This document shows, one piece after another, positions 17,425-24,729 of a stretch of DNA of 64,000 nt. The DNA comes from 3107 sp965216225 (lineage in GTDB: Bacteria; Pseudomonadota; Alphaproteobacteria; Rhodobacterales; Rhodobacteraceae), in the NCBI GenBank assembly GCA_965216225.1, contig CBDCFF010000033.1, positions 1 to 64,000 on the forward strand, given 5' to 3'. Numbering within the stretch: position 1 is the first letter of the stretch; each line of letters opens with the position of its first letter. Both the position numbers and the translations under genes were made by a program. The notes under the pieces were generated by a model. It did not search any database. It saw only the letters and a program-made list of their open reading frames with translations, and was not told the origin of the DNA.

Positions 17425-18758
17425 GGGAGTGTCCTGAATTCTGTGTATCTGTCCCGGACCATGGGGGTTTCAAATACAGTCACGCATTGAAGCGCTCGTC
17501 GAACATAATAGCGAACTGGTTGCGGGCTGCAAACCATTCCCGAACATTCCTGCCGCCTTTCTCGAAGTTGCGGATGGCCAGATAGATCAGCTTTGTTGCG
17601 GCCTGATCGGTCGGGAACGATCCGCGGGTCTTGATTGATTTGCGGATCACCCGGTTCAGGCTCTCGATGGCGTTGGTGGTGTAGATGATCTTTCGGATCG
17701 CCGGATCGAAGGCGAAGAACGGGATTACTTCCTGCCATGCCCGTCGCCAGGCCGGGGCGATGGAGGCGTATTTACCGGCCCATTTCTCCTCGAATGCGTC
17801 CAGTTCATCGGCGGCCTGATCGGTGGTGGCGGCGCTGTAAATCCGGCGCAGATCGGCGGCCACTGCCTTGCGGTCTTTCCACGAGCAGAAGTTCAGGGAG
17901 TGGCGCACCAGGTGGACAATGCAGGTTTGCACCGTGGTCTGCGCAAAGGCGGCGGTGATCGCCTCCGGGAAGCCTTTGAGCCCGTCAACGACGGCGATCA
18001 GAATGTCCTGGACACCTCGGTTCTTCAGCTCGTTCATCACCGACAACCAGAATTTGGCCCCCTCGTTATCAGCGATCCACAGGCCCAGGACCTCGCGCAC
18101 GCCGTCCCGGCTGACCCCCAGGGCGATGTAGATGGCCTTGTTCTTCACCATGCGGCTGTCGGCGTCGCGGATCTTCACCCGCAGCGCGTCGAAGATCACG
18201 ATCGGATACATCCGCTCCAGCGCCCGGCTTTGCCAGTCGCGCACCTCGTCGAGCACGGCGTCGGTGACGCGGCTGATCAAATCCGGCGAGACCAGAAGAC
18301 CGTAGATATCCTCAAGATGGGCGCGGATGTCGCGGACACTCTCGTCCGGCGGCATAGAGGCCGATGATCCTGTCATCCATCCCGTCGATCCGGGTCTGGC
18401 CCTTCTTCACCAGTTCCGGCTCAAAACTGCCATCCCGATCACGGGGCACGGAAATCGGCGCCTCGCCGATCTGGCCCTTCAGGCGCTTGCCAGCTGTGCC
18501 GTTGCGCCGATTGGACTGACCCGGAGGTGCATCCTTGCCTTCTTCATAGCCCAGATGCGCGGTCAGTTCGGCCCCAAGCATCCGCTCCATCAGTTTGATC
18601 CTGAGCTCTTTCAGCAGCCCGGTATCGCCAAGCAGGTCTTCAGGCCGCTCGCAGCCTTCCAGAAGTTCGTCCAGAAGTTCCCTGGATATCGTCATCGTCA
18701 TGGCTCCTCTCTCAAAGCATGGTACAGATCACAGATACACAGAGGATCGGACACTCTC
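17425..18758 (-). mobile_element. IS256-A full element inside IS110-1
   Basis: This 1334-bp element begins GGGAGTGTCC and ends, read inward, GAGAGTGTCC. Inner similarity continues as CTGTGTATCTGT on both sides. A perfect 8-bp duplication CGCAATAC flanks it (17417-17424 and 18759-18766). It is the youngest layer of the nest because it interrupts IS110-1, which interrupts IS256-B. Confidence 0.95.
17480..18701 (-). pseudogene. IS256-A transposase with a single frameshift
   Basis: Frame 1 starts at 18701 (MTMTISRELLDELLEGCERPEDLLGD) and runs to about 18330 at RIIGLYAAGRECPRH. Frame 2 continues from SVRDIRAHLEDIYGLLVSPDLISRVTDAV to the stop at 17480. Family members read LYAAGMSVRDI across this point, so one extra base explains the break. 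The DDE signals are DALRVKIRD (first Asp), VVDGLKGFPEAI (second Asp) and TTNAIESLNRVIRK (Glu). The copy moved recently and its TSD is perfect, so the shift may be younger than the insertion or be suppressed in trans. Confidence 0.85.
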
Positions 18759-18766
18759 CGCAATAC

Positions 18767-19086
18767 TCATCGAAATGCCGGAGATCGGAACCTTGACGCC
18801 CAAGCAGGCCGCCGCGCTTGCGGGCCTGGCTCCCTTCGTGCGCAAGTCCGGCAAATGGACAGCCAGAGCGAAAATCGGAGGCGGACGAGCCGGGCTTCGC
18901 CAGGCGCTCTACATGCCCGCCCTCGTCGCAGCGCGCTGCAATTCCCAACTCACCTGCGTCTACAAGGCTTTGCGTCAAAAGGGCAAGAAAGCCAAGGTCG
19001 CTCTTGTGGCAATCATGCGCAGGCTCATCATCCTCGCAAATACCTTGATCCGCGAAAACCGCCAGTGGTCCAAAATCAAACCTTGA
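18767..19086 (+). pseudogene. IS110-1 transposase, C-terminal part
   Basis: After IS256-A the frame continues with LIEMPEIGTLTPKQAAALAGLAPFVRKSGKW, then GGGRAGLRQALYMPALVAAR with the conserved Ser/Gly-type motif region, and KKAKVALVAIMRRLIILANTLIRENRQW. This is the Transposase_20 domain of IS110 enzymes. The stop at 19084-19086 lies only 13 bp before the CT core, and the stop overlaps a TTGACC -35-like box. Confidence 0.9.
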
Positions 19087-19101
19087 CCAAGACAGATATC
19101 T
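19083..19101 (+). promoter_or_regulatory. Half of a possible circle-junction promoter (right end of IS110-1)
   Basis: TTGACC (19083-19088) sits at the right end. When the two ends of IS110-1 are joined through the CT core, TTGACC is followed by 17 bp and then TATTGG (16595-16600). Circle-junction promoters of this sort drive bridge RNA in IS110 elements. The -10 match is weak, so this is an inference. Confidence 0.45.
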
Positions 19102-19462
19102 TGAGATAGAGCCACGGCAGCAGTTCCTCAATCGATCTGGTCTTGCGCAGCCAGGGCGGCAGGATCGACGAGGCGAAACGGATCTTTTCGTCCACATTGC
19201 CCCGGTCCCGCATCCGCGGCGCCTTCACTGCTATCGGGCCGATGCCGGTCATAACCTCGCGCTCGGGCAGATGACCATGGCGCACCAGCCGCGCACGGCC
19301 ATCGTCCGTCACCTCGCGGGCATGGGCGGCGAGGAGCGTGGCCAATTCCGCTTCCACCGCCTGTTTGAGCAGTTGGCGCGCGCCGGTTTGCAGGATGTCG
19401 GTCAGCGGGTCAGACGAAAATCCCGATGGACCGGGCAACGGCGTGATGGTAGACTTCGTCAT
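19102..19462 (-). pseudogene. IS256-B copy 2 transposase, N-terminal part
   Basis: The start ATG at 19462 gives MTKSTITPLPGPSGFSSDPLTDILQTGARQLLKQAVEAELATLL, then VPRMRDRGNVDEKIRF-like residues (KAPRMRD here) and SIEELLPWLYLK, where IS110-1 interrupts. This is the N-terminal DNA-binding region of IS256-family transposases. The remainder is at 15691-16590. Confidence 0.88.
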
Positions 19463-19565
19463 GTGGCATATCCTTTTCTCTGCTGAGAATTGCGGCGCGT
19501 GAACAACGCCATGATAGGCCGCCAATCAGCGCCATAACCAACTTTCGGCTATAACTCTCGCGCGG

Positions 19566-19843
19566 CGGCATCACCACCAAAATACTGGCGCTGACCGATG
19601 CATTGGGCAACCTCATTGATTTTCGCCTGATGCCGGGGCAGGCACATGATTTGCGCGAGGCGCCAGCCCTGATCGAAAACCTCGCCTCGGGCTCTCTTTT
19701 GGCCGACCGGGCCTTCGACGCTGACTGGCTGCGCCAGGCGTTGATCGACAGAAAAATCACACCGGTCATCCCGCCCAAATCCAACCGAAAGTTCCCCGCA
19801 ACATTCGATAAAGAGACCTACAAGTGGCGGCATCTGATTGAGA
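19566..19843 (+). pseudogene. IS5-C transposase, frame B (first piece)
   Basis: This piece follows the TCGCGCGG duplicate and reads GGITTKILALTDALGNLIDFRLMPGQAHDLREA, then SLLADRAFDADWLRQAL with the second catalytic Asp, and KETYKWRHLIE. It is cut by IS66-B at 19843 and ends in the enzyme at 22284. Confidence 0.88.
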
Positions 19844-19889
19844 GTGACCGTTCGGTGAAGGAGCCTTGGCGTACTGCCGGTCGTCCCGG

Positions 19890-21407
19890 TTACGCTGCTG
19901 ATGCAGCGTAACGCCAGGGCATCAGCTCGTCCAGCCGAGTGATCTTGTGATCCGCGATGCGGGCGAGAACCCATGTGAGCCAGGCTTGTGGATCGACTTT
20001 ATTAAGCTTTGCCGTTTCGATCAGGGTGTAGGCGATGGCCATGGCTTTGCCACCGCCCTCGGAACCGGCGAACATCCAATTTTTGCGACCTGTGGCGACA
20101 GGTTTTATGGCGCGTTCGGCGATGTTGTTGTCCGCTTCCAGAAAGCCATGGTTCAAATAACCGCGTGCCTTTGGCAAACGACCAAGGGCATAACGGATCG
20201 CTTGGGCCAGAGGCGACTTGCCAGATATATTTGGCAACTGCGCGTGTAACCAGGTCTCAAGTTCATCGAAGATCGGTTTTGCCTTTTCCTGACGGATGGC
20301 AACGCGCTCTTCAGACGGTTTGCCACGCGCCTCTTTCTCGACGGCATAGAGTTCCGCGGTCCGGCGGAGGGCTTCTTCGGCAATCGATGAGCCTTGCGCG
20401 GCAAAGATGTCTACAAACTTGCGTCTGACGTGCGCCAAACAAGCCATCTCCTGGGCCTTGTCCTCACCGAATACCCCGTTGAAGCCGGAATACCCGTCCG
20501 CATGGACCCAGCCTTTGTAGCCGGAGAGATGTGAGACGGGATGTTCGCCCTTGCGATCAATCGTGAACTGATACCACGCGCAGGGCGGTGATGATCCAGA
20601 CCATGGTCGTTCATCGCGAACACAGGTCCAGACACGGGCGGTCCTGGTCTTCTTGTTGCCGGGGGCCTGCATTTTAACAGGCGTATCATCAGCGAAGGTG
20701 GCCGCGCCTCGGCGGACCATTCGGCCAATGGTGTCAGCCAGAGGTTCCAGAAGCGCGGTGGAGCCGCCAACCCAATTGGTCAGAGTTGATCGATCAAGAT
20801 CAACGCCTTCACGGGCGTATATTTGCGACTGACGGTAGAGCGGCAGGTGGTCCGCGTATTTGCTGACCAACACGTGCGCCAGCAGCCCCGGTCCCGGGCG
20901 GCCACGTTCGATCGGGCGCGATGGCAGCGGCGATTGGACAATGGCCTCGCAACAGGAACAGGCCATACGCGGACGCACGATCCGGTTCACGACAAAACGC
21001 CCCGGTTTGTATTCCAACTCCTCGGTCACGTCCTCACCGAGCCTCTTCAACGCCCCACCGCAACGTCGGCAGTCCTCGCCCGGCGACAAGACCTCTTCGT
21101 GCCGGTCCGGATGATCGGGCAAGGGCTTGCGGCTGTGCCGGCGGGCCGGTTTGTCCGTTTCAGGCGTTGGAGCAGGCGCCGCCTGTTCTCCAGCGGCTTC
21201 GGCAATCGCCTCATCTTCCTGGAAGACCAGATTGAGCTGGTAGAGGCTTTCTGATTTCGATCCAAACCGGTGCCGGTCATGCCCCGCCAGTTGGTGTTGG
21301 AGTTGTTCCACCTTCAGGGTCAGCGCCTTGACTTCATCGGCCGGAAGCCGGTTCACTGCCCGCAGTTCCGCAGGATCATCCGGGGCTATGTCGAGGTCCT
21401 TCAGCAT
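19890..21407 (-). CDS. tnpC: IS66-B TnpC transposase
   Basis: This 505-aa DDE transposase is almost identical to that of IS66-A, with scattered substitutions (for example NRLPADE for NRLLADE and AQLPNIS for AQVPNIS). The zinc-finger cysteines, FADDTPVKM, WVHADGYSGF and NNIAERAIKP are all present. The start at 21407 lies inside the 3' end of the extended tnpB frame. Confidence 0.92.
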   Translation of the reverse strand: MLKDLDIAPDDPAELRAVNRLPADEVKALTLKVEQLQHQLAGHDRHRFGSKSESLYQLNLVFQEDEAIAEAAGEQAAPAPTPETDKPARRHSRKPLPDHPDRHEEVLSPGEDCRRCGGALKRLGEDVTEELEYKPGRFVVNRIVRPRMACSCCEAIVQSPLPSRPIERGRPGPGLLAHVLVSKYADHLPLYRQSQIYAREGVDLDRSTLTNWVGGSTALLEPLADTIGRMVRRGAATFADDTPVKMQAPGNKKTRTARVWTCVRDERPWSGSSPPCAWYQFTIDRKGEHPVSHLSGYKGWVHADGYSGFNGVFGEDKAQEMACLAHVRRKFVDIFAAQGSSIAEEALRRTAELYAVEKEARGKPSEERVAIRQEKAKPIFDELETWLHAQLPNISGKSPLAQAIRYALGRLPKARGYLNHGFLEADNNIAERAIKPVATGRKNWMFAGSEGGGKAMAIAYTLIETAKLNKVDPQAWLTWVLARIADHKITRLDELMPWRYAASAA

Positions 21408-21825
21408 CGCCGATCCTATACCGGATCAGCATTCCGGGGTGAACCCCGAAAGCGCGCAAAGCCTCGTATTTATTGACCTGTCCTACGCTCAACGGTCTCC
21501 AGGTTTTACGGGGCATCCGCCAGTCAATCCCCTCCAACAGCATTGAGAGCTGCGCGGGTGTGACGCTGATCTTGCCGTCCTTTGCAGCGGGCCAGACAAA
21601 CCGCCCTTTCTCCAACCGCTTCGAAAACAGGCACGCGCCCTGGCAATCCCACCAGATGATCTTCAACAGATCGCCGCGCCGACCCCGGAACACGAACAGG
21701 TGGCCGGAATACGGGTCTTCGGCCAAAACCTTCTCGGCCTGGGCCGCCAGCGTATTGAACCCTCGCCGCATGTCCGTGACACCCGCCGACAGCCACACCC
21801 GCGTGTTGCTCGGCACCGGGATCAA
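21376..21825 (-). CDS. tnpB: IS66-B TnpB with read-through C-terminus
   Basis: The first 115 residues match IS66-A TnpB. The TAG that ends IS66-A TnpB is CAG here, so the protein has 34 extra residues (QVNKYEALRAFGVHPGMLIRYRIG...) and overlaps tnpC by about 30 nt. Most IS66 TnpB proteins are about 115-120 aa, so the short form is more typical. The start is the TTG coupled to the tnpA stop. Confidence 0.85.
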   Translation of the reverse strand: MIPVPSNTRVWLSAGVTDMRRGFNTLAAQAEKVLAEDPYSGHLFVFRGRRGDLLKIIWWDCQGACLFSKRLEKGRFVWPAAKDGKISVTPAQLSMLLEGIDWRMPRKTWRPLSVGQVNKYEALRAFGVHPGMLIRYRIGDAEGPRHSPG

Positions 21826-22211
21826 GACATCAGCCCCTTCAGCAGCCGCGCCGGCACATCAGGATCGAACCCACCCCCGGCGCTGATCCGGTGACCGCCA
21901 GCCAACTCAATCTCGATACGGCCACCGAAGGCGACGGGACCGGATGGCTGCGCCGGGACCGGATGTGAAGCAGCCGGAGAAATCTCAACCGGCAGAAACA
22001 CAGATCCAGCTACGACCTCGGTGAAATCCGGCGCAAAACGCGGGTCCTTCAGCCATTTGAAGATCAGATTGGCGTTCATCGCGTAGCGCCGCGCAACCTG
22101 AGCCACAGAAACACCCGGCGCGGCAGTCTGCAGGCAGATCGAACGCTTCTCGTCGTCCCACCAAATTCGCTTCTTGCGACTGCCAGCCATAGAGTGCCTC
22201 ATGGTGTCCAC
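21822..22211 (-). CDS. tnpA: IS66-B TnpA accessory protein
   Basis: This 129-aa protein has the transposase_8-type helix-turn-helix (APGVSVAQVARRYAMNANLIFKWLKD) and a conserved C-terminal part, GGRIEIELAGGHRISAGGGFDPDVPARLLKGLMS. The two CATCCGGTCCC repeats that recombined in IS66-A are both present. The start could be 22211 or one of two internal Met codons within the next 24 bp. Confidence 0.88.
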   Translation of the reverse strand: MDTMRHSMAGSRKKRIWWDDEKRSICLQTAAPGVSVAQVARRYAMNANLIFKWLKDPRFAPDFTEVVAGSVFLPVEISPAASHPVPAQPSGPVAFGGRIEIELAGGHRISAGGGFDPDVPARLLKGLMS

Positions 22212-22283
22212 TATCGATGGTGGACACTATCGGCTCCTCCGCCCCCGCGTTAGGTCGGCTTCAACGGACGCTCACGATTGAGA

Positions 22284-22410
22284 ACTACTTCTGTAAGCTC
22301 AAAGAAAACAGAGGCATAGCTATGCGGTCCTGCAAAACAGATCAGAGTTTCAAGGCCTTCGCCTCAATGGCGGCAATCATCATTCAACTCAAATGAACGT
22401 CAACAGACCC
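22284..22410 (+). pseudogene. IS5-C transposase, frame B (last piece) and right end
   Basis: The last codons read NYFCKLKENRGIAMRSCKTDQSFKAFASMAAIIIQLK-stop, the usual IS5 end with the catalytic Glu supplied by the HLIE block before IS66-B. The terminal repeat ends at 22410 and directly abuts IS630-B. Confidence 0.88.
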
Positions 22411-22412
22411 TA

Positions 22413-23576
22413 GTCACCTGCATCTAAAGTTCGGCACATGAGTTTTGTTGGGCGCGTTGGCAGAACCGCCTGACGGAGGCGAGGATATGGTCGGCGGGTT
22501 TGACCCATTTGCAGGGTTTGGGGTTTTCGTTATGGGCCTCGATAAATGCAGCGATATCGGCTTCCGGTTCCGCCGTTGAACGATGGACGCCGCGCAGCAG
22601 TTGCTTGCGCGTCAGTTCAGCAAACCAACGCTCCACCTGATTGATCCAACCAGCCGGGGGCGGTGTGAAGTGGACATGCCAATGCGGGCGGCGTGCCAGC
22701 CAGGCCTTGATCTTCGGGGTTTTGTGGGTGGCGTAATTGTCCATGACGATATGCACCTCCGGCCCGTCCGGCATCTGCCGGTCGATCTGTTTGAGGAAGT
22801 CGAGGAACCCGGTGGCGCGGCGCCGCTTGCAGCATTTGCCGATCACGGCGCCGGTGGCGATATCCAGTGCTGCAAAAAGCGACGTCGTGCCGTGTCGGAT
22901 GCAGGTGTGGGTGCGCCGCTCGGCCACGCCGGGCGCCATTGGCAGCACAGGCTGTTCGCGATCCAGCGCCTGGATTTGCGATTTCTCGTCAACACACAAC
23001 ACGACAGCCCTGTTCGGCGGTGACAGGTACAGCCCGACGATATCGTGCACCTTGTCCACCAACAGCGGGTCGGTTGAGAGCTTGAATGTCTCGCTTCGGT
23101 GCGGTTGCAGGCCGAACCCGTTCCAAATCCGCCGGAGGGTGGTGTGCGACAGTCCCGTCGCGGCTGCCATGCTTCGGAGCGACCAATGGGTCGCATCCCT
23201 CGGGGTCGTGTTCAGCGTGCGCTCAATCACCGCAGTCACCTGATCGTCCGACACGGTGCGCGGGCGACCGGAGCGGTATTCGTCGGTGAGACCTTCAATC
23301 CGGCATCGCACAAAACGTCTGCGCCATTTGCCGACTGTGTGTTCATGCACCCCAAGCCGGGCCGCCACTTCCTTGCTCGCCAATCCATCGGCGCACAGCA
23401 GGATCATCCGGCATCGGTCCGACAGCGAACGTGCCGCTTTGTGACGCCGAACCTGACCCTCGAGAAAACGGCGCTCATCTTCGCTCAAAACCACTGCATC
23501 CGCCAAACGTCCCACCATCGCAACATCCTCCTCAATTCCCGCTCAGTCAATGAGACAAATTACAATTCCGGGGGAC
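22413..23576 (-). mobile_element. IS630-family element IS630-B
   Basis: This 1164-bp copy is flanked by TA on both sides (22411-22412 and 23577-23578), the normal IS630 target duplication. The left neighbour is the end of IS5-C and the right neighbour the end of IS110-2, both reading CTAG at the joint. Confidence 0.93.
22424..23518 (-). CDS. IS630-B transposase
   Basis: This 364-aa protein is near identical to IS630-A, with HTTLRRIW, DPLLVDK and PPPAGW as local differences. Catalytic residues VDEKSQ, MDNYATHKTP and INQVERWF are intact, and so are both helix-turn-helix regions. It is the only one of the three copies whose element has an exact TA on both sides. Confidence 0.92.
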   Translation of the reverse strand: MVGRLADAVVLSEDERRFLEGQVRRHKAARSLSDRCRMILLCADGLASKEVAARLGVHEHTVGKWRRRFVRCRIEGLTDEYRSGRPRTVSDDQVTAVIERTLNTTPRDATHWSLRSMAAATGLSHTTLRRIWNGFGLQPHRSETFKLSTDPLLVDKVHDIVGLYLSPPNRAVVLCVDEKSQIQALDREQPVLPMAPGVAERRTHTCIRHGTTSLFAALDIATGAVIGKCCKRRRATGFLDFLKQIDRQMPDGPEVHIVMDNYATHKTPKIKAWLARRPHWHVHFTPPPAGWINQVERWFAELTRKQLLRGVHRSTAEPEADIAAFIEAHNENPKPCKWVKPADHILASVRRFCQRAQQNSCAEL

Positions 23577-23588
23577 TAGCAACTGTGT

Positions 23589-24521
23589 TTATTCTGTGAG
23601 CTGCTGGCGCCAGGGGATGCCGGTTTTGATGATCGCGTTTGCGATTGTGACCAGCCTGCGTGCGATTGCGATTATGACGAGTTTGTGCGGCTTCCCCCGC
23701 TCTTTGAGACGTTTTGCGACAGGCTTGAGAACCGGATTGTGACAGGGCAGCCTGAAACAGCACATGGCGTAGAGACCGCCTTCCGCCGGCGACAGCTCTC
23801 CTGCCTCGCATCGCCCCGCTGTCATGTGGTATCGGAGCCAGGCCGGTCATGGCAGCGGCTTCGCCCGATGTCATCCGGCCGGGTTCCGGCAATTCGGCGA
23901 TCAACATTGCCGCGCAGACCGGGCCAATCCCCGGGATTGATCGTAAAAGCCCCGCCCTCGGGGCAAGAGGTTTCACTCGCGCGATAACGTTTTCGATCCG
24001 CCGTTCGATGTCATCGACCCGGGTGTCGAGCAGGTCTTTCAGGTCGTCATCCATGGTCTCGACACCGGCAGGAATGCCCTGCTTCCTTCGAGCTCCGATC
24101 CGGGCCTTGAGCCGCTTGCGCATATCGACGAGTTGACCTCTCCGGGTCGTCAGGGTTCCGGGAATACGCAGATTTTCGCCTGGCAGTTCCCGCCCGGCTT
24201 GCGGTCGGAATGCCATGAACCGGGCGATGAGTTCCGCATCTATCCGATCAGTCTTCGCGCGCGTGCCCCGGCAAAGCGCGAAGGCCCTTGCACGGCCACG
24301 ATGCCTGCGCCGACAAGTTCTGTCCAGAGCCTCCATTCCTGACCACCCGTGGCCTCAAATCCGACTTTGAGCGAACCGGAGAACCGCCGGATCATCGCGA
24401 TCAGCGCAATATGGCCGTCCGCCGTGTTTGGATGCCGGAACCGCTTCTCGCCAGGAAGGCAGAACCCATCCAGCCAGTCGCGCGATACATCTGTCCCGGG
24501 AATGGTTATCCCGGCTATCAT
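23589..24521 (-). pseudogene. IS110-2 transposase, two frameshifts
   Basis: The start at 24521 reads MIAGITIPGTDVSRDWLDGFCLPGEKRF with the first Asp of the RuvC-like DEDD site, then VGFEATGGQEWRLWTEL. A frameshift near 24250 leads to CRGTRAKTDRIDAELIARFMAFRPQ with the other catalytic Asp residues and LRSIPGIGPVCAAMLIAELPE. A second shift near 23745 is followed by HNPVLKPVAKRLKERGKPHKLVIIAIARRLVTIANAIIKT. All domains of an IS110 enzyme are recognisable, but no single frame encodes them. Confidence 0.85.
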
Positions 24522-24654
24522 GTCACTCTCTCTTTCCTATGCTTCGCGGTCCCGCAAAACGGGCCGCCGTCAACTGTTCGAGACGGTGAAGAGAGGCAGG
24601 ATCAGCCTGCTGGTGAACGTGGTCATGCCACAAGGTGTTCAGCGCTGTATCCCA

Positions 24655-24690
24655 CCCCGTCGCCGCTCCCGGCCGGGAGCGGCGACGGGG
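24655..24690. repeat. 36-bp perfect palindrome in the IS110-2 left end
   Basis: The arms CCCCGTCGCCGCTCCCGG pair completely around a central CCGG. It lies about 135 bp upstream of the transposase start. The palindrome in IS110-1 lies about 140 bp upstream of its start, with a different sequence. Conserved position without conserved sequence points to an RNA stem, likely the 5' stem of a bridge RNA. Confidence 0.8.
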
Positions 24691-24729
24691 AACCTATAGC
24701 AGGGACGAGACAGATCACCAGTTCCGGCT

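Larger units (their letters stand above)
16591..19101 (+). mobile_element. IS110-family element IS110-1
   Basis: The element lies between two copies of a CT dinucleotide (16589-16590 and 19100-19101). The uninterrupted target is visible in IS256-B copy 3, where the same place reads without a gap. IS110-type elements have no terminal repeats and recombine at such a short core. The native length without IS256-A is about 1.17 kb: 221 bp of left end, a 311-codon transposase and 15 bp of right end. Confidence 0.88.
10016..19557. mobile_element. Composite-like unit bounded by IS256-B ends
   Basis: The left boundary is the right end of IS256-B copy 1 (AGCTATGCCCG) and the right boundary is the left end of IS256-B copy 2, in the same orientation. 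The 8-bp sequence TCGCGCGG occurs at 10008-10015 and 19558-19565. The unit contains a partial IS256-B, the left end of IS110-1, a Tn3 tnpA fragment with IS21-A, and a complete but interrupted IS256-B. It looks like one transposition event of a composite unit into IS5-C. Later rearrangement between copies is the alternative. Confidence 0.65.
15658..19557 (-). mobile_element. IS256-B copy 2, interrupted by IS110-1
   Basis: Both IS ends are present (AGCTATGCCCG at 15660 and GAGTTATAGCC read inward from 19557). The element is split at 16590/19100 by IS110-1, which is itself split by IS256-A. Removing both leaves about 1.4 kb, the length of copy 3 at 53368-54754. Its left side abuts the Tn3 fragment and its right side lies at the TCGCGCGG duplicate in IS5-C. 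Confidence 0.9.
19844..22275 (-). mobile_element. IS66-family element IS66-B
   Basis: This complete 2432-bp copy lies inverted relative to IS66-A. A perfect 8-bp duplication GATTGAGA flanks it (19836-19843 and 22276-22283). Taking it out restores WRHLIENYFCKLK in IS5-C. All three genes are uninterrupted, so this is the best reference copy in the window. Confidence 0.95.
9583..22410 (+). mobile_element. IS5-family element IS5-C, split by a 9.5-kb unit and by IS66-B
   Basis: The ends are the same sequence read inward, GGGTCTGTTGACGTT (9583 and 22410). Only 838 bp belong to this element: 9583-10015, 19566-19843 and 22284-22410. The first gap is the 9542-bp unit with TCGCGCGG on both sides; the second is IS66-B with GATTGAGA on both sides. 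Joining the three pieces gives a normal two-frame IS5 transposase. Confidence 0.9.
23577..24715 (-). mobile_element. IS110-family relic IS110-2
   Basis: This second IS110-type element differs from IS110-1 and lies between IS630-B and rsmD. Its transposase is frameshifted. The left-end non-coding region (24522 to about 24715) contains a 36-bp perfect palindrome and further small hairpins. The right end was reached by IS630-B, so its exact boundary is not certain; the left boundary near rsmD is also approximate. Confidence 0.75.

Noticed and set aside
7087..24715. Genomic island or prophage with tRNA attachment site
   Set aside because: No integrase, phage gene or duplicated tRNA end was found; the region is explained by IS elements alone.
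24590..24720. Full guide assignment for an IS110-2 bridge RNA
   Set aside because: A 7-nt CTGGTGA/TCACCAG match exists between the flank near rsmD and a loop strand, but it does not fit the expected side of the core, so it may be chance.
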